Of a stretch of 64,000 nt of DNA, positions 51,189 through 60,120 are shown one piece after another. The position numbers and the translations under genes were made by a program. Origin of the DNA: Eutrophocola sp049446715 (GTDB lineage Bacteria; Pseudomonadota; Gammaproteobacteria; Pseudomonadales; Pseudohongiellaceae); contig JBMTQX010000002.1 in the NCBI GenBank assembly GCA_049446715.1, positions 62,001-126,000 of the forward strand, written 5' to 3'. Under the pieces are notes generated by a model. The model did no database searches. It saw only the letters and a program-made list of their open reading frames with translations, and was not told the DNA's origin. Every line of letters begins with the position of its first letter. Within the stretch, counting starts at the first letter, position 1.

Positions 51189-51683
51189 TTACAGGGGCGC
51201 TGACTGCAGGCGTCGCAGAATCAGGGTTACCAGTTCCAGACGCATTTCCTCTTCCATGAGTTCCCGTTCTTCCGCTTTGGCCACGGCATTGTTGGGATCG
51301 GCCAGGTAAACCTTTTCAATAGCCAGCTCTTCCGGGCCCACCACGGCAGCCCCGCCACGGCGCAGCTGGAACGGCAGGGTCATGGACAGCTCGAATTCCC
51401 CGGCCCGGGCATTGGAGTTCACGCTTAACACGCGCTCTGTCACCGTCTCTGCTCCCACCACCAGTTCAAAGCCGTTGGCGCCTGGCGCATCGAGCAGGGT
51501 GACATTGCCGGCCTCCAGCGTGCGTTGCAGCTGCGAGAGGATGTCCGTGTTGCCGTTGGTGCTGGATAGCGCGATGGACTGCAGCGCCGGCGGAATGGTG
51601 GTGGTGCCGCGCAGGTGAAAACCGCAGGCAGACAGCGTCAGCAGGCAGGCACCCAGGCAGGCAGTATGGAGGATTTTTTTCAT
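51189..51683 (-). CDS. lptE: LPS-assembly lipoprotein LptE
   Basis: The outer-membrane lipoprotein that plugs LptD in lipopolysaccharide transport. A 164-residue protein with lipobox LSAC (Cys20), GFHLRGTTTIPPALQSIAL, a long beta segment (GFELVVGAETVTERVLSV) and the C-terminal ELMEEEMRLELVTLILRRL helix. It lies downstream of leuS as in relatives, but a broken GNAT gene separates them. holA is 19.7 kb away. Confidence 0.93.
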   Translation of the reverse strand: MKKILHTACLGACLLTLSACGFHLRGTTTIPPALQSIALSSTNGNTDILSQLQRTLEAGNVTLLDAPGANGFELVVGAETVTERVLSVNSNARAGEFELSMTLPFQLRRGGAAVVGPEELAIEKVYLADPNNAVAKAEERELMEEEMRLELVTLILRRLQSAPL

Positions 51684-51775
51684 GGTTCCGGATTATAGCT
51701 TCTGGTCTTTACGGCGTCCCCCCCCCCCGGGCAACGTGGTGGGGCCAAAGTGAATCAGCTGGTCTGGCTGCGCGC

Positions 51776-52267
51776 CTAGTCCGCCCGGGCCAGGAAATAG
51801 GCATGGCAGTCATCCGTGCCAAAGGTCTGCGCTGTTAGGAATTGAAAGTCCAGGCGGGCATAAAAACGATGCGCCCGTGTGTTACTGGCCATAAGGTCTA
51901 CCGGGATACCGGTGACGGCTGGGTTGTCAAAACAGGGGGCAATGGCCTGTTGCATGATGGTGGTGCCAAGGCCCTGGTTCAGATAGCGGGCTTCGCCAAT
52001 GAAGATATCGATAGCACGCTGGTTTGCCGGCACCTCACTCCCGTAATGTTCCGGTTCCAGGGCTGGGTCGATGATCTGAACGAAGCCGATCAGGGGAATG
52101 TTCCGTGTCGCGATCAGGCACTGCTGCCGGGGTCCGGCACTGCGGATGTCCTGAGCCCAGTCCCAGTCAGCGATACCGTCGGTCATGATATGCGGCTGCT
52201 GTTCCCAGTGCTGCAGTTAAGGCAGGTCATCCAGCGTGGCAGGGCGCAGCGCGATGACTGGCGGCAT
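51776..52267 (-). pseudogene. GNAT acetyltransferase gene with an in-frame TAA near its start
   Basis: From ATG at 52267 the frame reads MPPVIALRPATLDDLP, then TAA (TTA on the + strand at 52217-52219), then LQHWEQQPHIMTD and a complete GNAT domain. Key parts are CLIATRNIPLIGFVQII, then YLNQGLGTTIMQQAI (acetyl-CoA loop QGLGT) and ASNTRAHRFYARLDF. It is of the aminoglycoside AAC(6')-like type. A shorter start at 52186 would lose the first strand and helix, so the product is probably inactive. It lies 16 bases after leuS, inside the leuS-lptE operon. Confidence 0.78.
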
Positions 52268-52283
52268 GCTGTCGCCCAGCGCC

Positions 52284-54758
52284 TCAGTTGGCGACGATAT
52301 TGACCAGCTTGCCGGGTACCACGATCACCTTGCGCACGGTCAGGCCATCGGTGAACTTCTGCACGTTGGCATCGGCCATCGCAGCAGCCTCCATGTCCTC
52401 GCGGGAAATGTCGGCAGCCACGTCCAGCTTGGCGCGCAGTTTGCCATTGACCTGGACCACGATCTGGATGCTGTCCTGTACCAGGGCGCTGTCATCGCAG
52501 GCCGGCCAGGTGGCATCGATCATGGCGCCATCATGGCCCAGGTACTGCCACAGGGCGTGGCACATGTGCGGCACGATCGGGGCGAGCAGCAGGACGATGG
52601 TTTCCACGGCTTCATGGAACACGGCCTGGTTCTGGCCACCGTCCTGGATATCGTGGTCGTTGCTGAACTTGCTGACGTCGTTGTAGAGCTCCATGACGGC
52701 AGCAATCGCGGTGTTGAAGATCTGGCGGCGGTCGTAATCATCCGTGACCTTCTGGATGGTGCTGTGGGTTTTCAGGCGCACCGCTTTCTGGGCGTCATTC
52801 AGAGCGCCCGCATCAATGGCCACGGCCTGCGGCTGGTAGTCGCCCAGCAGTTTCCAGACGCGCTTGAGGAAGCGGTAGGCACCTTCAACACCCGAGTCTG
52901 ACCATTCCAGGCTCTGGTCGGGCGGCGAGGTGAACATCATGTACATGCGTACGGTATCGGCACCGTATTTTTCGATCATGCTCTCAGGGTCAACGGTATT
53001 GCCGAGAGACTTCGACATCTTGGCGCCGTCCTTGAGCACCATGCCTTGGGTCAGCAGGCGCTTGAAGGGCTCATCGGTGGACACCAGTCCCTCGTCACGC
53101 ATGAGCTTGTGGAAGAAGCGGGCATAGAGCAGGTGCAAAATGGCATGTTCGATGCCGCCGATGTACTGGTCCACGTCGAGCCAGTAGTCCGTGCAGGCGC
53201 GGTCGAGCATGACCCGGTCCTCACGGGGCGAGGCAAAGCGGGCGTAGTACCAGGAGCTTTCCATGAAGGTGTCGAAGGTATCGGTTTCACGTTCCGCCTT
53301 GCCGCCACACGTGGGGCAGGTGGTTTCATAGAACTCAGGCATTTTCTTGATGGGCGAACCGGAGCCATCGAATTCGACATCGGTGGGCAAAACCACGGGC
53401 AGCTCACTTTCGGGCACGGGAACACTGCCGCAGCTGTCGCAGTTGATCATCGGGATCGGCGCGCCCCAGTAACGCTGCCGGCTGACGCCCCAGTCACGCA
53501 GGCGGAAGTTGATGGTTTTGCGACCGGTGCCGCGGCTTTCAAAGATGGCCGCGATGTGGTCAAAGGCCTCCTGGAAGGTTTTGCCGTCCAGGTCGCCGGA
53601 ATTGATGCAGACACCCTTGTCGGTGAAGGCGGCCTGTTCCAGGTCGCAGGATACGCTGGCATCCGCCGGTGCGATAACCTGCTTGATCTCCAGGCCGTAC
53701 TTCTTCGCGAATTCCCAGTCGCGCTGGTCATGGCCAGGCACCGACATGACAGCGCCGGAGCCATAAGACATCAGGACGAAGTTGCCAACCCAGATGGGTA
53801 CTTCAGCGCCCGTGAGCGGGTGGATGGCCTTGAAACCAGTGTCGACGCCGGCCTTTTCGATGGTGGCCATGTCGGCTTCCGAGACGCCGCCGACTTCCAG
53901 CGCGGCCATGGCCTTGGCAAGCGCCGGGTCAGCGGCTGCGGCTTTCTGCGACAGCGGATGTTCCGGAGCGACCGCGCAATAGGTCACCCCCATGATGGTG
54001 TCCGGACGCGTGGTGTAGACCTGCAGGTTTTCAGTTTCGCCTTTGACCTCGAAGGCAAACTCCAGACCTTCACTGCGGCCGATCCAGTTCTGCTGCATGA
54101 CCCGGACACGCTCGGGCCAGCCTTCGAGCTTGTCGAGGTCGTCCAGCAGCTCCTGGGCATAGGCGGTGATCTTGATGAACCACTGCGGAATCTTGCGGCG
54201 CTCAACAGGGGCGCCCGAACGCCAGCCCTTGCCGTCAATGACCTGTTCGTTGGCCAGGACGGTCTGGTCGATCGGGTCCCAGTTCACTTCGGCTTCTTTC
54301 TTGTAGACCAGGCCCTTCTTGTAAAGCTGGATGAAGAACCATTGTTCCCAGCGGTAGTAATCGACATGACAGGTGGCAATTTCGCGTTCCCAGTCATAGG
54401 CATAGCCAAGCTGCTGCAGCTGGGCGCGCATGTCATCGATATTGCTATAGGTCCATTTGGCCGGGGCCACCTTGTTCTTCATGGCGGCGTTTTCCGCGGG
54501 CAGGCCGAAGGCATCCCAGCCCATGGGCTGGAGCACATTTTTCCCGCGCATGCGCTGGAAACGGCTGACGACATCACCAATGGTGTAGTTGCGCACGTGG
54601 CCCATGTGCAGCTTGCCACTGGGGTAGGGGAACATGCACAGACAGTAGAATTTTTCCCTGCCGGGGTCAGCTTTTACGCGAAAGCTGTCATGGTCCTGCC
54701 AGTACTGCTGAGCGTCGGCTTCAATGGCTATGTGATCGTAGTCTTTGTTCAAGGTCAT
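52284..54758 (-). CDS. leuS: Leucyl-tRNA synthetase
   Basis: Class I aminoacyl-tRNA synthetase charging tRNA-Leu. The 824-residue protein has the HIGH-type PSGKLHMGHVRNY near residues 45-55, a CP1 editing domain (TRPDTIMGVTY, VGGVSEADMATIEKAG), the zinc-ribbon CDSCGSVPV and CPTCGG, and KMSKSLGN. The C-terminal VQVNGKLRAK and VRKVIVVPGKLVNIVAN are typical. It is the first gene of the leuS-(GNAT)-lptE group. Confidence 0.97.
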   Translation of the reverse strand: MTLNKDYDHIAIEADAQQYWQDHDSFRVKADPGREKFYCLCMFPYPSGKLHMGHVRNYTIGDVVSRFQRMRGKNVLQPMGWDAFGLPAENAAMKNKVAPAKWTYSNIDDMRAQLQQLGYAYDWEREIATCHVDYYRWEQWFFIQLYKKGLVYKKEAEVNWDPIDQTVLANEQVIDGKGWRSGAPVERRKIPQWFIKITAYAQELLDDLDKLEGWPERVRVMQQNWIGRSEGLEFAFEVKGETENLQVYTTRPDTIMGVTYCAVAPEHPLSQKAAAADPALAKAMAALEVGGVSEADMATIEKAGVDTGFKAIHPLTGAEVPIWVGNFVLMSYGSGAVMSVPGHDQRDWEFAKKYGLEIKQVIAPADASVSCDLEQAAFTDKGVCINSGDLDGKTFQEAFDHIAAIFESRGTGRKTINFRLRDWGVSRQRYWGAPIPMINCDSCGSVPVPESELPVVLPTDVEFDGSGSPIKKMPEFYETTCPTCGGKAERETDTFDTFMESSWYYARFASPREDRVMLDRACTDYWLDVDQYIGGIEHAILHLLYARFFHKLMRDEGLVSTDEPFKRLLTQGMVLKDGAKMSKSLGNTVDPESMIEKYGADTVRMYMMFTSPPDQSLEWSDSGVEGAYRFLKRVWKLLGDYQPQAVAIDAGALNDAQKAVRLKTHSTIQKVTDDYDRRQIFNTAIAAVMELYNDVSKFSNDHDIQDGGQNQAVFHEAVETIVLLLAPIVPHMCHALWQYLGHDGAMIDATWPACDDSALVQDSIQIVVQVNGKLRAKLDVAADISREDMEAAAMADANVQKFTDGLTVRKVIVVPGKLVNIVAN

Positions 54759-55470
54759 TGGAAAATGTGATGCCTGTCGCGTTTTCGCTGTGTTTTCTTG
54801 GTTTGACTGAATGCCAGCTTACTGGCGTTTTCAGCTCTTGTAATCTCCGGGTGTCTGTGAAGGTCTAATGCAATACAGACCAGGGCTTTGAAACATGCTT
54901 TGCCGGCCCCGGGGCGTCATCGGGGGCGTCAATGTGAGGCCCCGAAAAAAGGCGCATAGGATACCAGAGAAGGGCTTAAAGAAGGAGTCTGAACGTCAGG
55001 AATTGCCCGGTTTGGGGCAATGCCGGCCTGCACAGGCACGCGCCGTAGGCGCGCCTGGTTCACGAGTAGTCAGTGAGAGAGAAGTAGACGTATATAGGGT
55101 ATGTCACTGAGATCCTCTCCAATGACGTGGTGTGGTTAAGCAATGAGAATCGACGCCTGATTTCGATTCACAAAAGTCCAGAAGAGGCGAGTTGTTACTG
55201 CAAGAATCATTTCAAGGTAGCCCCGGAAATTGTCGACCGGCGCAAGGAGCACCTGATGGATGTCGGCTAGGCCTGTGCGATGCCACCCCCCGTTTTTACT
55301 CATGCGCCTTGGCTTCGGGCGCTTCTTGGCCCTCTTCCTGAAGAGGGTTTTTTTTTGCCATGCGATCGGAACTGCGGGTATGAATTGCCCGGTTGATTAT
55401 GCTTTACTGATGCCCCGTTAGCCGTCGTCCAAAGCGGCACTTTTGATAGGTATTTACAGGGGGGAACGAC
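54759..55470. other. 712-base gap with a possible gene remnant
   Basis: No complete gene is seen. On the + strand a 60-codon open frame (55088-55270) gives coherent protein-like sequence: VTEILSNDVVWLSNENRRLI, SIHKSPEEASCYC and KVAPEIVDRRKEHLMDVG. It lacks an ATG and may start at GTG 55124 or be a remnant. It is followed by the terminator at 55330. Around 55020-55055 there is a short inverted GC-rich sequence (ACGCGCCGTAGGCGCG). The left part should hold the leuS promoter. Confidence 0.4.
55330..55356 (+). terminator. Intrinsic terminator in the leuS-SDR gap
   Basis: CCCTCTT / AAGAGGG stem with a CCTG loop and nine T residues; a classical + strand terminator. No annotated + strand gene precedes it, which supports the remnant open frame at 55088-55270 being, or having been, a gene. 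Confidence 0.85.
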
Positions 55471-56220
55471 ATGAGCGGCAAAGTGGCATTGATCACCGGT
55501 GCAGGTAGCGGCATCGGACAGGCCGTGGCCCTGGCCCTTGCCGAACAGGGTTATCGCCTGGTCCTGGCTGGCCGGCGCCAGGCAGCACTGGATGAAACAG
55601 CGGCCCTGCAGAACCAGCCGGCAGATGATGTGCTGTGTGTGCCCGTGGATGTCACGGACAAGGCTGGCGTTGATGCGCTGTTTGCCCGCATTGCCGAGCA
55701 TTTCGGACGCCTGGATCTGCTGTTCAATAATGCCGGCACGGGAGTGGGTGCGCCGCTGGAGGACTTGTCCGAGGCGGACTGGCTGAGCGTCATCAACACC
55801 AATCTCAACGGTGCCTTTTACTGCCTGCAGGGCGCCTTCCGCCTGATGAAGTCACAGTCTCCCCAGGGTGGGCGCATCATCAACAACGGTTCAATTTCAG
55901 CCGACCGGCCACGTCCCAATTCCATTGCCTACACCGCCTCCAAGCATGCCGTCACTGGCCTGACCAAGTCGGGTTCACTGGAAGGACGCCAATACAACAT
56001 CGCCTGCGGTCAGATTGATATCGGTAATGCCGATTCCGGCATGGGGCACAAGGTGTCGAGCGGCGCACTCCAGGCGGATGGCTCAAGAAAGGACGAACCG
56101 CTGATGGCCATGGCGGATGTCGGCAGGGCGATTGTCTATATGGACAGCCTGCCCCTGGATACTAACGTCCAGTTCATGACGGTGATGGCCAGGGACATGC
56201 CTTATATCGGCAGGGGATAA
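55471..56220 (+). CDS. SDR family oxidoreductase
   Basis: A 249-residue short-chain dehydrogenase/reductase. NAD(P)-binding TGAGSGIGQAV lies at residues 10-20, NNAG is near 90, and the catalytic Ser and Tyr-x-x-x-Lys are in INNGSISADRP and YTASKHAVTGL. Its C-terminus is MARDMPYIGRG, typical of one subgroup. AGGGGGGAA lies upstream. The substrate is unknown; it stands alone, with a small membrane gene converging after it. Confidence 0.88.
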   Translation: MSGKVALITGAGSGIGQAVALALAEQGYRLVLAGRRQAALDETAALQNQPADDVLCVPVDVTDKAGVDALFARIAEHFGRLDLLFNNAGTGVGAPLEDLSEADWLSVINTNLNGAFYCLQGAFRLMKSQSPQGGRIINNGSISADRPRPNSIAYTASKHAVTGLTKSGSLEGRQYNIACGQIDIGNADSGMGHKVSSGALQADGSRKDEPLMAMADVGRAIVYMDSLPLDTNVQFMTVMARDMPYIGRG

Positions 56221-56226
56221 TTTTAC

Positions 56227-56364
56227 TCAGGGTGACTGCAGCATGAAAAAAATGCCAAAACCCAGCACGAAAATCATGATCGCGATGCCCATGTAAATGA
56301 CCTGTACCGCGCTCAGGTCGTCCTTGGGCTGATTCTTGTTTTGCTCTGGTCCGGTATTGCTCAT
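56227..56364 (-). CDS. 45-residue single-pass membrane protein
   Basis: A small - strand gene: a polar N-terminus (MSNTGPEQNKNQPKDDL) followed by one long hydrophobic helix (VIYMGIAIMIFVLGFGIFFML) and a short end. The hydrophobic pattern and the tight fit between two genes argue that it is real. The Shine-Dalgarno is weak. It lies upstream of nothing on its strand and 41 bases after the oligoendopeptidase gene start region ends. No family is recognised; it may be a small regulator or subunit of an inner-membrane complex. Confidence 0.6.
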   Translation of the reverse strand: MSNTGPEQNKNQPKDDLSAVQVIYMGIAIMIFVLGFGIFFMLQSP

Positions 56365-56405
56365 GGTTCGGGCTCTCTTTGGATCAGTCTCTAAAGGTCA
56401 GTGTG

Positions 56406-58301
56406 TTACCGCTGGCGGCCTTCCTTGATATCCAGCAGTCGTTCCATTTCATCCATAGTGGCATTCATGCGGGCCACGATGGCCTGATAGGGTTCCGGGG
56501 TTGCCATGTCCACGCCGGCGGCCTTCAGCAGTTCATAGGGGTAGTCGGAGCCGCCTGCACGCAGCAGGTTCTTGTAGTTGTCCACCCCGTTCTGGCCGTT
56601 TTCCAGCATGTTCACGTAGAGCGCTGTACCGGCCGTGATGGAGGTGGCGTATTGGAACACGTACATGTTGTAGTAGAAGTGCGGTACAAACATCCACTCG
56701 TTGGTATACAGGTCGTCAATGACCACCACGCCTTCGTCGTGCCCGTGGTAGCGCTTGAGGATGTCGGTATAGATTTCCGTGATGCGAGCGCCGGTCAGGG
56801 CTTCACCGCGCTCAACCGCCTCATATAGGGCCAGCTCGAATTCAGCGAACATGGTCTGGCGGAAATAGGTGCCGCGCATGTTTTCCAGGCCCTGGCCGAG
56901 GTAGAACAGTTTCTCGTCAATATCATCGGTGTTCTGCACCATGAACTGCTCAAGAATGAGCTCCAGGGATGTGGAGGGGATCTCGGCGATGAAGGTGGAG
57001 TAGTCGGCGGTTTCAAACGGTTGTGCCTGCGCAGCATACAGGGTGTGCATGGCATGGCCCCATTCGTGGGCAAACGTGGACAGGGAATCGTAATCATCGT
57101 TGTGATTGAGCAGCAGATACGGGTGCAGGTCGTAGACCGAGCCATTCATGTAGGCGCCCGAGTCCTTGCCCTGCTGCGGGTACACGTGCATCCAGCGCTC
57201 CTGCATGGCATCGCGCTGCATGTCGACCCAGTCGTCGCCGAGCATGTCCATGGCTTCCAGCGTGATGACTTTCGATGTCTCGATATCGAACAGCTTGTCG
57301 AGTGAGACCAGCGGCGGGTAAATGTCGTAGTAGTGCATCTGTTCCACGCCCAGCATGCGGCCACGCAGTTTGAAGTAGCGGTGCAGGGTCGGCAGGGCCT
57401 TGTTCACTTCCTCGACCAACGTGTGATACACCGCCGGCGGCAGGTTGTCGCTGTCCAGTTCGCGTTCCAGCACGCTGTCGTAGTTACGGGCGCGGGCGGC
57501 CGCCACCTGCAACTGGACGTGGGCATTCAGTACCATACCGACGCTGGAATTGTATTCGGCCCATTTGCTCCAGTAGGCATCGAAGGCGCGCTTGCGCTGG
57601 TTACGATTCTGGCTGCCGCGCAGGGCACTGTAGCCCTGGGAATCGACGCGCACTTCCTCCCCGTTATCCAGGGTCAGTGTCGGCCAAGGAATGTCGGAGT
57701 TGGCGATCAGGGAATAGATGTTGGACGGCGCATCATAGGCCTGCGAAAAATAGGACAGCGCCTGCTCGGCTTCATCGCTGAGGGTGTGTTCGGCCATGCG
57801 CAGGGTGTTTTCCAGCATGAAGGCGAAGGGTTCCAGCTCCTCGTTGTCCTCAACAAAGCTGTTAATGCGTCCTTCACCGACCGTTATCAGCTCCGGGTCG
57901 ATCCAGGCGGTGGCCTGGCTGAAACGGGCAAACAGGCCTTCGGCGAGCTGGCTGCGTTCCTGGGCATCGGTGACGCGCATGTCCTCATCCCGCTCCATGG
58001 ACGCATAGGAATACACGCGCAGGATTTCCTTGTAGATGTCCGAGACATAGCGCATGGCGGCATACAGGGACTCGGCATCGGTCCCGAGCGTGCCGCGAAA
58101 ACCCTCGATACTGTCTATCTGGCCCAGCAGGCGCTGGCGTTCAGCATCCCAGGCTTCCACGGAAGGATAAATTTCGGTGAGATCCCATTCGTAGGGATCG
58201 ATCGTGTTGTCCTGGGCCAGCACTGGCGCGGAGCCAGCGCTGTACAGCGTGCACAGGCTCAATAAAAACAGGGCAATGCGGGGGAGACTACTGGGGCTCA
58301 T
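56406..58301 (-). CDS. Secreted oligoendopeptidase F-like M3 metallopeptidase
   Basis: A 631-residue zinc peptidase. The start at 58301 has GAGGAAAG upstream and a signal peptide (MSPSSLPRIALFLLSL to PVLAQ), so it is exported. An N-terminal helical half leads to the catalytic STFAHEWGHAMHTL (HEWGH with the distal Glu in FIAEIPSTSLELIL). The family cleaves short peptides; secretion suggests periplasmic use of peptides as nutrients. It resembles PepF more than PepA/Dcp by its length and C-terminal MYVFQYATSITAGTALY. Confidence 0.92.
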   Translation of the reverse strand: MSPSSLPRIALFLLSLCTLYSAGSAPVLAQDNTIDPYEWDLTEIYPSVEAWDAERQRLLGQIDSIEGFRGTLGTDAESLYAAMRYVSDIYKEILRVYSYASMERDEDMRVTDAQERSQLAEGLFARFSQATAWIDPELITVGEGRINSFVEDNEELEPFAFMLENTLRMAEHTLSDEAEQALSYFSQAYDAPSNIYSLIANSDIPWPTLTLDNGEEVRVDSQGYSALRGSQNRNQRKRAFDAYWSKWAEYNSSVGMVLNAHVQLQVAAARARNYDSVLERELDSDNLPPAVYHTLVEEVNKALPTLHRYFKLRGRMLGVEQMHYYDIYPPLVSLDKLFDIETSKVITLEAMDMLGDDWVDMQRDAMQERWMHVYPQQGKDSGAYMNGSVYDLHPYLLLNHNDDYDSLSTFAHEWGHAMHTLYAAQAQPFETADYSTFIAEIPSTSLELILEQFMVQNTDDIDEKLFYLGQGLENMRGTYFRQTMFAEFELALYEAVERGEALTGARITEIYTDILKRYHGHDEGVVVIDDLYTNEWMFVPHFYYNMYVFQYATSITAGTALYVNMLENGQNGVDNYKNLLRAGGSDYPYELLKAAGVDMATPEPYQAIVARMNATMDEMERLLDIKEGRQR

Positions 58302-58475
58302 GACTACTTTCCTCGAAATTGATCCGGCCATTTCCACTCACGAACCTGCAGTGTAATGGAGGGCCATGGACGCGCCAAGCCTGTTCTTACGGGCTGGACG
58401 GCAACCCGTAACCCGTTTACCCTCAGCGGCGGAGTTACAAAAACAACAACATCTCTAGATAATGGAGGGGATACT

Positions 58476-58931
58476 ATGGAACGCAGGGATTTACTGGCAC
58501 TGGCGGGCGTATTGACTGTCGCCGGCGCATCGTCATCAGCACTGGCCCAGCACGGCGAGGGCGAACTCAAGGCCAAACTGATTCATGTTTTCGCCACATC
58601 GGACGGGGGCTCCCGCGTTCAGGTGGTCGAGATTTCCAATAACGCCGGCAATATTCCGGTCACCGGCATGTCTGCCCGGGCCTATGCCCGCAACGCCAGC
58701 CGCGGTGAAGACTGGCACCAGGCCCCGGCCAAGCAGTTTGCCATCAACATGATGGGCGACCTGGAAGTGGAAGTTTCCGATGGCACCCGCATGCCCATCG
58801 GGCAGGGCGACCTGGTCTACCTGGAAGACATCACCGGCGTCGGCCATGTCACTAGGGTGAAAAGTGAAGTCACCAACCTGTTTATCCAGGTGGATCAATC
58901 CTGGGATATGCTGAAATGGGCCAGGGGCTGA
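58476..58931 (+). CDS. Exported cupin-like protein
   Basis: A 151-residue protein. The start at 58476 has GGAGGGGAT upstream. A twin-arginine-like leader (MERRDLLALAGVLTVAG) suggests Tat or Sec export with cleavage after ALAQ. The body has cupin-type strands (GDLEVEVSDGTRMPIGQGDL followed by VYLEDITGVGHV) with a late His. No metal site is fully clear. It is followed by the peroxiredoxin gene after a 151-base gap. The role is unknown. Confidence 0.68.
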   Translation: MERRDLLALAGVLTVAGASSSALAQHGEGELKAKLIHVFATSDGGSRVQVVEISNNAGNIPVTGMSARAYARNASRGEDWHQAPAKQFAINMMGDLEVEVSDGTRMPIGQGDLVYLEDITGVGHVTRVKSEVTNLFIQVDQSWDMLKWARG

Positions 58932-59082
58932 AAAAAACAGCAGGTCGGCATAGGCCCGCCGGGCCGTTTGCCGACAGCCTGCGGCAACGGTAGAGCTTTC
59001 ATCAGCGATGTTCTAATATCGGTTTCCCTGACACGTAAAATGTATGCACAACCTTCACACACTCAATCAAACGGAGAAAGAC

Positions 59083-59559
59083 ATGACGATTGCAGTAGGC
59101 GACAAAATTCCTTCAGTCACCTTGAAAACCATGGGCGCAGACGGCCCCCAGGACATCGCTACCGACGCCCTGTTCGGCGGCAAGAAAGTAGTCATGTTTG
59201 CCGTGCCGGGTGCGTTTACCCCGGGGTGCTCCATGACGCATCTGCCTGGCTATGTGGTCAATGCCGATGCCATCCTGGAAAAAGCCGACGAGATCGTGTG
59301 CCTGTCAGTCAACGATGCCTTTGTGATGGGTGCCTGGGGTGAAGCCCAGAATGCCGAGAAAATCACCATGCTGGCTGACGGCAATGCCGAACTCACCAAG
59401 GTCATGGGCACTGAACTGGACGGTTCCGGTTTTGGCCTGGGAACCCGCTGCAAGCGCCTGGCCATGATCGTGGATGACGGCACCGTGACCCACCTGGCCA
59501 TTGAACCCCCGGGTGAAATGGGCGTATCCACCGCAGAGGCCATTCTCGAAGAACTCTGA
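59083..59559 (+). CDS. Peroxiredoxin (Prx5/hybrid type)
   Basis: A 158-residue thiol peroxidase that reduces hydrogen peroxide and organic peroxides. The catalytic Cys is in PGAFTPGCSMTHLPGY, and the family end STAEAILEEL is present. The start at 59083 has CGGAGAAAG upstream. There is no fused glutaredoxin domain. It lies upstream of a split YeeE/YedE sulfur transporter, separated by a terminator. Confidence 0.93.
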   Translation: MTIAVGDKIPSVTLKTMGADGPQDIATDALFGGKKVVMFAVPGAFTPGCSMTHLPGYVVNADAILEKADEIVCLSVNDAFVMGAWGEAQNAEKITMLADGNAELTKVMGTELDGSGFGLGTRCKRLAMIVDDGTVTHLAIEPPGEMGVSTAEAILEEL

Positions 59560-59581
59560 TAAACCGGTACTACCGGACTGG

Positions 59582-59628
59582 AAACGGGATGTGCAGCCCC
59601 CATATCAGGACTGACGTCCCGTTTTTTT
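59582..59628 (+). terminator. Intrinsic terminator after the peroxiredoxin gene
   Basis: AAACGGGA (59582-59589) pairs with TCCCGTTT (59617-59624) around a long loop, followed by a T-run. It separates the peroxiredoxin gene from the transporter pair. Confidence 0.65.
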
Positions 59629-59678
59629 ATTGACTGCCGGAACCTCGGAACTGACAACCTATTGATGATGACAAGCCC

Positions 59679-60101
59679 ATGACAGATTTTTCCTTTCTCA
59701 GCGCCTTCAGCGGCGGCATTCTCATCGGCCTGGCGACTGTGCTCATGATGCTGGGCAATGGCCGTATTACCGGTATCAGCGGCATTCTTGGCGGGCTGGT
59801 CAAACCGGAGCGCGGGCAGGTGTCCTGGCGCCTGGTGTTCGTGGTCAGCCTGGTGCTCGGTGGCACCCTGTATCCCTTGCTTTGGGGCAGTGAGCTGGCG
59901 GTTGAGTTGGGTTCGCCGTGGTGGGTTTATGTCATCGCCGGCCTGTTCGTCGGCGTGGGTACCCGTGCCGGTGGCGGGTGTACCAGTGGTCACGGCATCT
60001 GCGGCCTGGCCCGGTTTTCCCCGCGTTCAATGGTGGCCACAGTCACGTTTATTGCCACGGCCGCCATCACCCATACGGCTGTCCGGCTGATAGCAGGTTG
60101 A
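59679..60101 (+). CDS. YeeE/YedE half-transporter, first subunit
   Basis: A 140-residue membrane protein of the YeeE/YedE (DUF395) type. It covers the N-terminal half of the fold: FSGGILIGLATVLMMLGNGRITGISGILGG, then the conserved RAGGGCTSGHGICGLARFSPRS with a Cys pair, and a TVTFIATAAI helix. Full-length relatives such as TsuA transport thiosulfate. Here the fold is split over two genes 19 bases apart. The start has no clear Shine-Dalgarno. Confidence 0.85.
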   Translation: MTDFSFLSAFSGGILIGLATVLMMLGNGRITGISGILGGLVKPERGQVSWRLVFVVSLVLGGTLYPLLWGSELAVELGSPWWVYVIAGLFVGVGTRAGGGCTSGHGICGLARFSPRSMVATVTFIATAAITHTAVRLIAG

Positions 60102-60120
60102 GGAGCTGAGGAGAAATCGC

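Noticed and set aside
10594..52219. Reassigned stop codons as the explanation for the interrupted genes
   Set aside because: TAA, TAG and TGA all end intact housekeeping genes in the window, for example proA (TAG), lipA (TAA) and leuS (TGA).
53046..54770. 574-residue open frame on the + strand opposite leuS
   Set aside because: Antisense shadow of leuS; low-complexity His/Gly/Asp-rich translation with no domain, no Shine-Dalgarno.
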